Translations under genes and position numbers: made by a program
The notes under the pieces: model-generated
The model's database searches: none
The model's input: only the letters and a program-made list of their open reading frames with translations
Told to the model about the DNA's origin: nothing
In this document: positions 60,430 through 64,000 of the stretch, one piece after another
Position numbering within the stretch: position 1 is the first letter of the stretch
Layout of the letters: each line of letters starts with the position of its first letter
From: Sycobia sp. Sy_11
Taxonomy: Eukaryota > Arthropoda > Insecta > Hymenoptera > Epichrysomallidae
NCBI GenBank assembly: GCA_018907035.1
Contig: JACCIC010000169.1
Coordinates: 124,001 to 188,000, forward strand
Length of the DNA stretch: 64,000 bases
Direction of reading: 5' to 3'

Positions 60430-60861
60430 CTAACCTACTTGCGTATATATAAATAAAACAAATTGGGAGTGTCTCTTCTCTACTAAATTCTCAAGATTTA
60501 ATTGTCTAACGGCTTCTTCCAACAACTCTATGTCTACCTCGTTGACGGTTTGCTTCCGGTTTAACTCCCTAAATGCGCGCGCGGTTATCGCCCAGGTTTT
60601 TTCCAACCAAGCCTTTAGTTCTTGGTTTTCCTTTTCTAACCCCTCTATACGCTCCTCCGCACTTGTTATTTTTTGTAATAGGAAATTTGTATTTCCGTGC
60701 GTCTCCGCACAGGCCTCTTGAAGCTCCTCTATATAGGTACGATTATTCCGTGATAACGTTCCGACCGTGCAGAGAGCCCTATGATGAGAGCTTACTCGCT
60801 CCTCTATTGTACGAAGTCTTTCTTCGTTCGGTAGGGAATAATCTCTATTCAGTCCTACCAT
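60430..60861 (-). CDS. Coiled-coil ORF upstream of gag (ORF B)
   Basis: 143 residues from an ATG (60861), which is preceded by the sequence CCCCAACTGGGAAAATCCCCGG. It is rich in Glu, Leu, Arg and Asn with heptad-like spacing (RLRTIEERVSSHHRAL, EERIEGLEKENQELKAWLEK, VDIELLEEAVRQLNLENLVE), so most of it should form a coiled coil. I do not recognise the family. It precedes gag by 150 bases on the same strand and has no stop inside, so it is probably a coding part of the retroelement, perhaps an N-terminal gag-like or assembly protein. It is unlike the capsid. Confidence 0.6.
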   Translation of the reverse strand: MVGLNRDYSLPNEERLRTIEERVSSHHRALCTVGTLSRNNRTYIEELQEACAETHGNTNFLLQKITSAEERIEGLEKENQELKAWLEKTWAITARAFRELNRKQTVNEVDIELLEEAVRQLNLENLVEKRHSQFVLFIYTQVG

Positions 60862-60889
60862 TTGGACCGGGGATTTTCCCAGTTGGGGA

Positions 60890-62340
60890 AAAAGATAAAA
60901 AAAGGTTATTAAGGAGACGGCAAAAAACAGAAAATATTGAAATTATTAATGGAAAAATTGAAAATAATTAGAAGGAAAATAATCAAAAACAGAAAATATT
61001 GAAACTGGAATATATAAAAAAAAGTTTTTTAAAAATTAGTGAATTGAATATTAAAAAGGGAATCAAAAAAAAAAAATAATTATAGGGAAAGTAAAAAAAA
61101 ACCAGAAAATATTGGAATTAATTATTAAAATAAAGAAAAGGGAAAATATTGAAATTAAAAATTATTAAATAAGGAAAGCAGGATATATTGAACTAAAAAA
61201 AATTAAAAACGATTAAATTAATTAATAAGAAATTTACAGATAAAATTGAAAAAACGAAAGTAAAAAAAAGGAATATTGGAAGAGAAATTATTAAAAAGGT
61301 CTTAAAAATTATTAAAGTAAATTATTAAAGTTAAATAAACATTTATAAATAAAATCGCCAAATAATAAAGAAAAAAAACAGGGAATATTGAAATTAAGGT
61401 TATGAAATTAACAATTATTAAGTTAATTATGAATAAAAAAAAAAAATGGAAAATGTTGAAATTAAAATTATTAAATAAAGAAAATAAGTAAAAACAGAAA
61501 ATATAAAAAAAAGGTTGAAATTTATTAAATTAATTAATAAAAAAACTTATAAAAATGAAAAATAAAAAGTAAAAAAGGGAATATTGAAATAAAAATTACT
61601 TAAACAGCCTTAAAAAATTATTAAATGCATTATTAAAGTTAAGGAAAAATATAAAAATGAAAGGAAAATAATGAAAAGGCAGAAAATAATAAAAAAAAAA
61701 TATGATAAAAAGAGTTATTAAATTAATTATTAAAATAATGAAACGAAAAATATCGAAACTAAAAATTATTAAATTAATTAATAAAAAATAAGGTAAAAAA
61801 AATAGAAAGTAAAAAGGGGATATTAAAAATAAAAATTATTTAAAAGGCCAAAAAAAAATTATTAAATGAATTATGAAAGTTAATATAAAAATTTATATTA
61901 TAATAAAAAGGTCTTAATAACAAAAACGAATTATTAAATTAATTATTAACACTAAATAAATTTGTAACTAAAAATAATAAAAAAAAGCAGGAAATATCGA
62001 AATTATAAAAATATTTAAGAAGTTCTTAATTATAAAAAACGAGATAAAAAAATTATTAAATTAGTTAATAACAATTTATAAGTAAAAATTGAAAAATAGT
62101 TATTTAATAAAAAAACAGAAAATTATAAAAATATTTAAAAGCTTTACAAATTATTGAATTAATTATTAAACTTAAAATAAAAAAAACAGAAACTATTGAA
62201 TATTTAAAAAAGTCTAAAAAAAATATTAATTATTAAAGATTTATAATTATCATATTGAAATTTAAACAAAAGGTTGGTACTTAACAGAAAAGTAAAAGTT
62301 TATAGACTATGTTTGTTAATACATAAAAAATTAAAAATAA
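60890..62340. repeat. A-rich, C-poor degenerate array
   Basis: About 1.45 kb with very little C on the plus strand, built from irregular variants of cagaaaatattgaaatta, attattaaattaattaat and short A runs. The first motif recurs near 60924, 60987, 61100, 61143, 61380, 61447, 61577, 61747, 61992 and 62188. On the coding strand of the LTR element it is T-rich. It contains no open frame. It separates ORF A from ORF B. Confidence 0.75.
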
Positions 62341-62417
62341 GGAATGCAGGATATGAGGAACAATAATCCCAACCCAGTATTATTATCAGTAGTGTTTTCT
62401 TTATTGGTACCGGTTAT

Positions 62418-62420
<3 letters not shown>

Positions 62421-62488
<68 letters not shown>
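62421..62488. repeat. Compound (CA)n(TA)n microsatellite
   Basis: About 21 CA units pass directly into about 13 TA units. The same compound type occurs at 36001-36106. Confidence 0.95.
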
Positions 62489-62582
62489 TCGGACACAATT
62501 TGTTATTATATATATGCCCTGTACGGGGCCTCCCGGCATAGCACGCCGAAAAGATGGCGTCCCTACTTCTCTAGGCACGGCG

Positions 62583-62759
62583 GAGGAGGGGCGGCCCTGC
62601 TTCTCTGGGCACAGCGGAGGAGGGGCGGCCCTGCTAGGCGCGGCGCAGTGGAGGGGACGGGCCCTGTTAGGCGCGGCGCAGTGGAGGGGGCGGGCCCTGT
62701 TAGGCGCGGCGCAGTGGAGGAGGCGGCCCTGCTAGGCGCGGCGCAGTGGAGGGGGCGGG
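62583..62759. repeat. GC-rich 33-bp minisatellite
   Basis: Five head-to-tail units of 34, 34, 33, 33 and 32 bp start at 62583, 62617, 62651, 62684 and 62717, with a partial sixth at 62749. The core is gaggggg-cgggccctg followed by ttaggcgcggcgcagtg. It lies within a 1.3-kb GC-rich island next to ORF A. Confidence 0.9.
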
Positions 62760-62918
62760 TAACTAACCCCGGTCCCTCTCGGCCAGTCGTGTGAGCGCGT
62801 GGGCGGTTCACTGACCTCCACTGGACGGCAGGATTACTCGGCGTGGTGGAGGGAGGACGGACCTTCGCTCTCTCTCTACCGCTATTCGGGCCAGTCACGT
62901 GGGCGAGCGGGTGAGTTA

Positions 62919-63800
62919 TTACTCTTCGGTCTCGCTGTCCGGACCGAAGAATAATAGCTTTCGGGCGGCAATTTTCCCCCGCCTCCTCTCGTTGTCGTGG
63001 ACGGGTGCGTCACGGACAGCGTTTGGGAGAGCAGCAGTGCCTTCACTTTCTCCTGCGTCCTGCTCTCCTGGTATCGCCGCGTCCGTTTCTCGTCGCTTTT
63101 TTGCCGCCTTGCGGAGCTCGCGGTCGCTGGGACCCCGGGGTGTCCGCGGGCAACCTGCCGCGTTCAACGGTATCACCGTGCCGAACGGTGATATCGCGGA
63201 TGGCTCGATAGGAGAGCGGGTGGGGGTTTTTACCCCTTCCTCTATTGTACTGGCGACCGATGGGCTGGGCGGCTCGGGAACTGCGGGTACCGGCGGCAGC
63301 GGCGGCGGTGTGGCGATGGGTGAGGCGGCGGCCTCAGCGGCGGCCGTGGATGGGCGAGTCCCGCGCTCGCCAATTAACTCCGCTAAGGGCGGCAAGGGTA
63401 TTTTCGGGCGCTTGATTAAAGCCAGCGGCTTATACGCCCGTGGCTTGTACACTTGCGGCGTATACACCCGCGGCTTAAATACCTGCGGTGTATACACCCG
63501 CGGCTTATACACCTGCTCCACGAACTTTAGGGTCTCTAGCTCGGTTATTACCCGCTCGACCGGGCGCTGGGCTCTGAGACCCCGAATATAACGGTCGTGG
63601 AGGGGGTGGTATAACCGCCACATGGTTGCCTCGAGGTCGCGATCAGGCAACCGCTCGAGCCCCCTTTCCTCCCGACGGACCTGCTCTGCCTCCAAAATCT
63701 GGCCGCGAATTAGCAGTCGTTTTTCCCTTTGAGCCCTTTTATGGGCCCTGTTCTTCCTTCGTTTATACGATGAACCTGACCCTTCCACTAAAAAAAACAA
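62919..63800 (-). CDS. Basic, proline-rich ORF just after the primer site (ORF A)
   Basis: An open frame of 293 codons with no ATG start. A first codon could be TTG 63800, or the frame may be entered by splicing, since TTTTTTTTAG directly precedes TGGAAGGG at 63790. It has a strongly basic start (YKRRKNRAHKRAQREKRLLI), a helical middle, and then three 10-residue repeats of the type VYKPRVYTPQ (63431-63520). A Pro/Ala/Ser-rich linker and an acidic end (DSETEE) follow. I do not recognise the family. Its position after the LTR and primer site suggests a retroelement-encoded accessory or gag-like protein. The GC content is far above that of neighbouring DNA. Confidence 0.55.
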   Translation of the reverse strand: MFFLVEGSGSSYKRRKNRAHKRAQREKRLLIRGQILEAEQVRREERGLERLPDRDLEATMWRLYHPLHDRYIRGLRAQRPVERVITELETLKFVEQVYKPRVYTPQVFKPRVYTPQVYKPRAYKPLALIKRPKIPLPPLAELIGERGTRPSTAAAEAAASPIATPPPLPPVPAVPEPPSPSVASTIEEGVKTPTRSPIEPSAISPFGTVIPLNAAGCPRTPRGPSDRELRKAAKKRRETDAAIPGEQDAGESEGTAALPNAVRDAPVHDNERRRGKIAARKLLFFGPDSETEE

Positions 63801-63957
63801 AAATATGAATTTTTACTCTCAAAAACAGTTGAATCCTAGCTGGATCAAAACAACAACAAAAAAAAAATAAAAATGGGCACCGGAACTGAACGAAAATTTA
63901 ACCCTAAAAATAAACGCGTGCCGCGTGCAACGATAATTATCGCGAGCTATTCTATTA
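63801..63957 (-). other. Leader of the large LTR element
   Basis: Sequence between the primer site and ORF A. On the coding strand it contains long T runs and a TTTTTTTTAG that would serve as a splice acceptor. No ATG opens ORF A here. Confidence 0.5.
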
Positions 63958-63977
63958 CAATCCCGGAGGAGCCCCCA
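63958..63977 (-). promoter_or_regulatory. Primer binding site, tRNA-Pro type
   Basis: The coding strand reads TGGGGGCTCCTCCGGGATTG. This differs by one base, over 18, from the classical retroviral tRNA-Pro primer site as I remember it. It lies eight bases inside the LTR end, fixing the element's orientation and 5' side. Confidence 0.75.
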
Positions 63978-63985
63978 ATTTTTTT

Positions 63986-64000
63986 TGTGACGTCCAACCG
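63986..64000 (-). repeat. Inner edge of the 5' LTR
   Basis: The 15 bases tgtgacgtccaaccg are identical to 46810-46824. The rest of this LTR lies outside the window. Confidence 0.8.

Larger units (their letters stand above)
46810..64000 (-). mobile_element. Large Ty3/Gypsy-like LTR retrotransposon (runs off the window)
   Basis: The left end at 46810 and the sequence at 63986-64000 share the same 15 bases, tgtgacgtccaaccg, marking the outer end of the 3' LTR and the inner end of the 5' LTR. A tRNA-Pro-type primer site adjoins the latter. On the minus strand the order is PBS, ORF A (63800-62919), A-rich array, ORF B (60861-60430), gag (60281-58816), pol (58960-53906), 3' non-coding sequence and LTR. 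Without the R1-clade insertion (47720-51974) the visible part is about 12.9 kb, which is very long. I cannot exclude that gag-pol is a separate element nested inside, because a second LTR-like TG end with flanking TA repeats exists at 53010. Confidence 0.65.

Noticed and set aside
62514..62898. Open frames over the minisatellite
   Set aside because: Repeat-driven frames on both strands (a Gly/Ala/Arg-rich period of 11 residues), explained by the 33-bp repeat having a multiple-of-three length.
62899..63591. 230-codon plus-strand frame
   Set aside because: It is antisense to ORF A and GC-driven. The minus-strand frame is longer, has biased domain composition and fits the element's orientation.
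1..64000. CRISPR arrays, bacterial operons or phage genes
   Set aside because: No regularly spaced repeats with unique spacers, no bacterial gene signals, and clear GT/AG introns. The direct repeats found are microsatellites, a minisatellite and transposon parts.

Overview
This is a window of an AT-rich animal nuclear genome. It is almost certainly an insect and plausibly a hymenopteran such as an ant, but that last step is inferred from the transposon repertoire and not proven. Host genes have short exons split by AT-rich introns. (TA)n, (CA)n and (GA)n microsatellites are common. Mariner, piggyBac, R1-clade, Ty3/Gypsy and tRNA-SINE sequences fill most of the rest. Nothing looks bacterial or organellar.

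Host genes. The one clear complete host gene is MED15 (Mediator subunit 15) on the minus strand at 42560-38246. I could build it as 12 coding exons whose phases all join, giving 715 residues. A second MED15-like gene lies in the same orientation about 29 kb downstream (9383-3361). It keeps exons 1-8, with the KIX domain and Q/M-rich linker, all splice sites and an unbroken frame, but I find no exons 9-12. Its eighth exon runs straight into an in-frame stop and overlapping AATAAA signals. It may encode a KIX-only Mediator paralogue, and it is the most interesting host feature here.

Layout. 1-3360: unassigned DNA, a mariner fossil, and a SINE with perfect target duplications. 3361-9383: the MED15 paralogue, with a mariner and an RT fragment in intron 6. 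11021-14424: an inverted-repeat MITE, then an R1-clade (Waldo-like) element sitting between two AC tracts. 14460-22331: decayed mariner, SINE, Gypsy and piggyBac pieces. 22574-29850: a decayed minus-strand Gypsy element with one recognisable LTR, polypurine tract, pol and gag. 30160-31440: an apparently intact mariner. 32050-34720: a deleted plus-strand Gypsy and its 3' LTR. 34730-37830: AT-rich DNA beyond the MED15 3' end. 38246-42560: MED15. 45504-46787: ORF1 of a non-LTR element. 46810 to the window end: a large minus-strand LTR retrotransposon, itself interrupted by an R1-clade element (47720-51974) with a perfect 13-bp target duplication.

How parts relate. The right third is a three-layer nest: a non-LTR element (ORF1 at 45.5-46.8 kb) was hit by the LTR element, which was hit by the R1-clade element. 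The LTR element has unusual coding content. It carries an ORF just after a tRNA-Pro-type primer site, a coiled-coil ORF, a gag with six CCHC knuckles, and a pol with two consecutive retropepsin domains and a very long spacer between RNase H and integrase. Its pol has only two in-frame stops, so it is young or recently inactivated.
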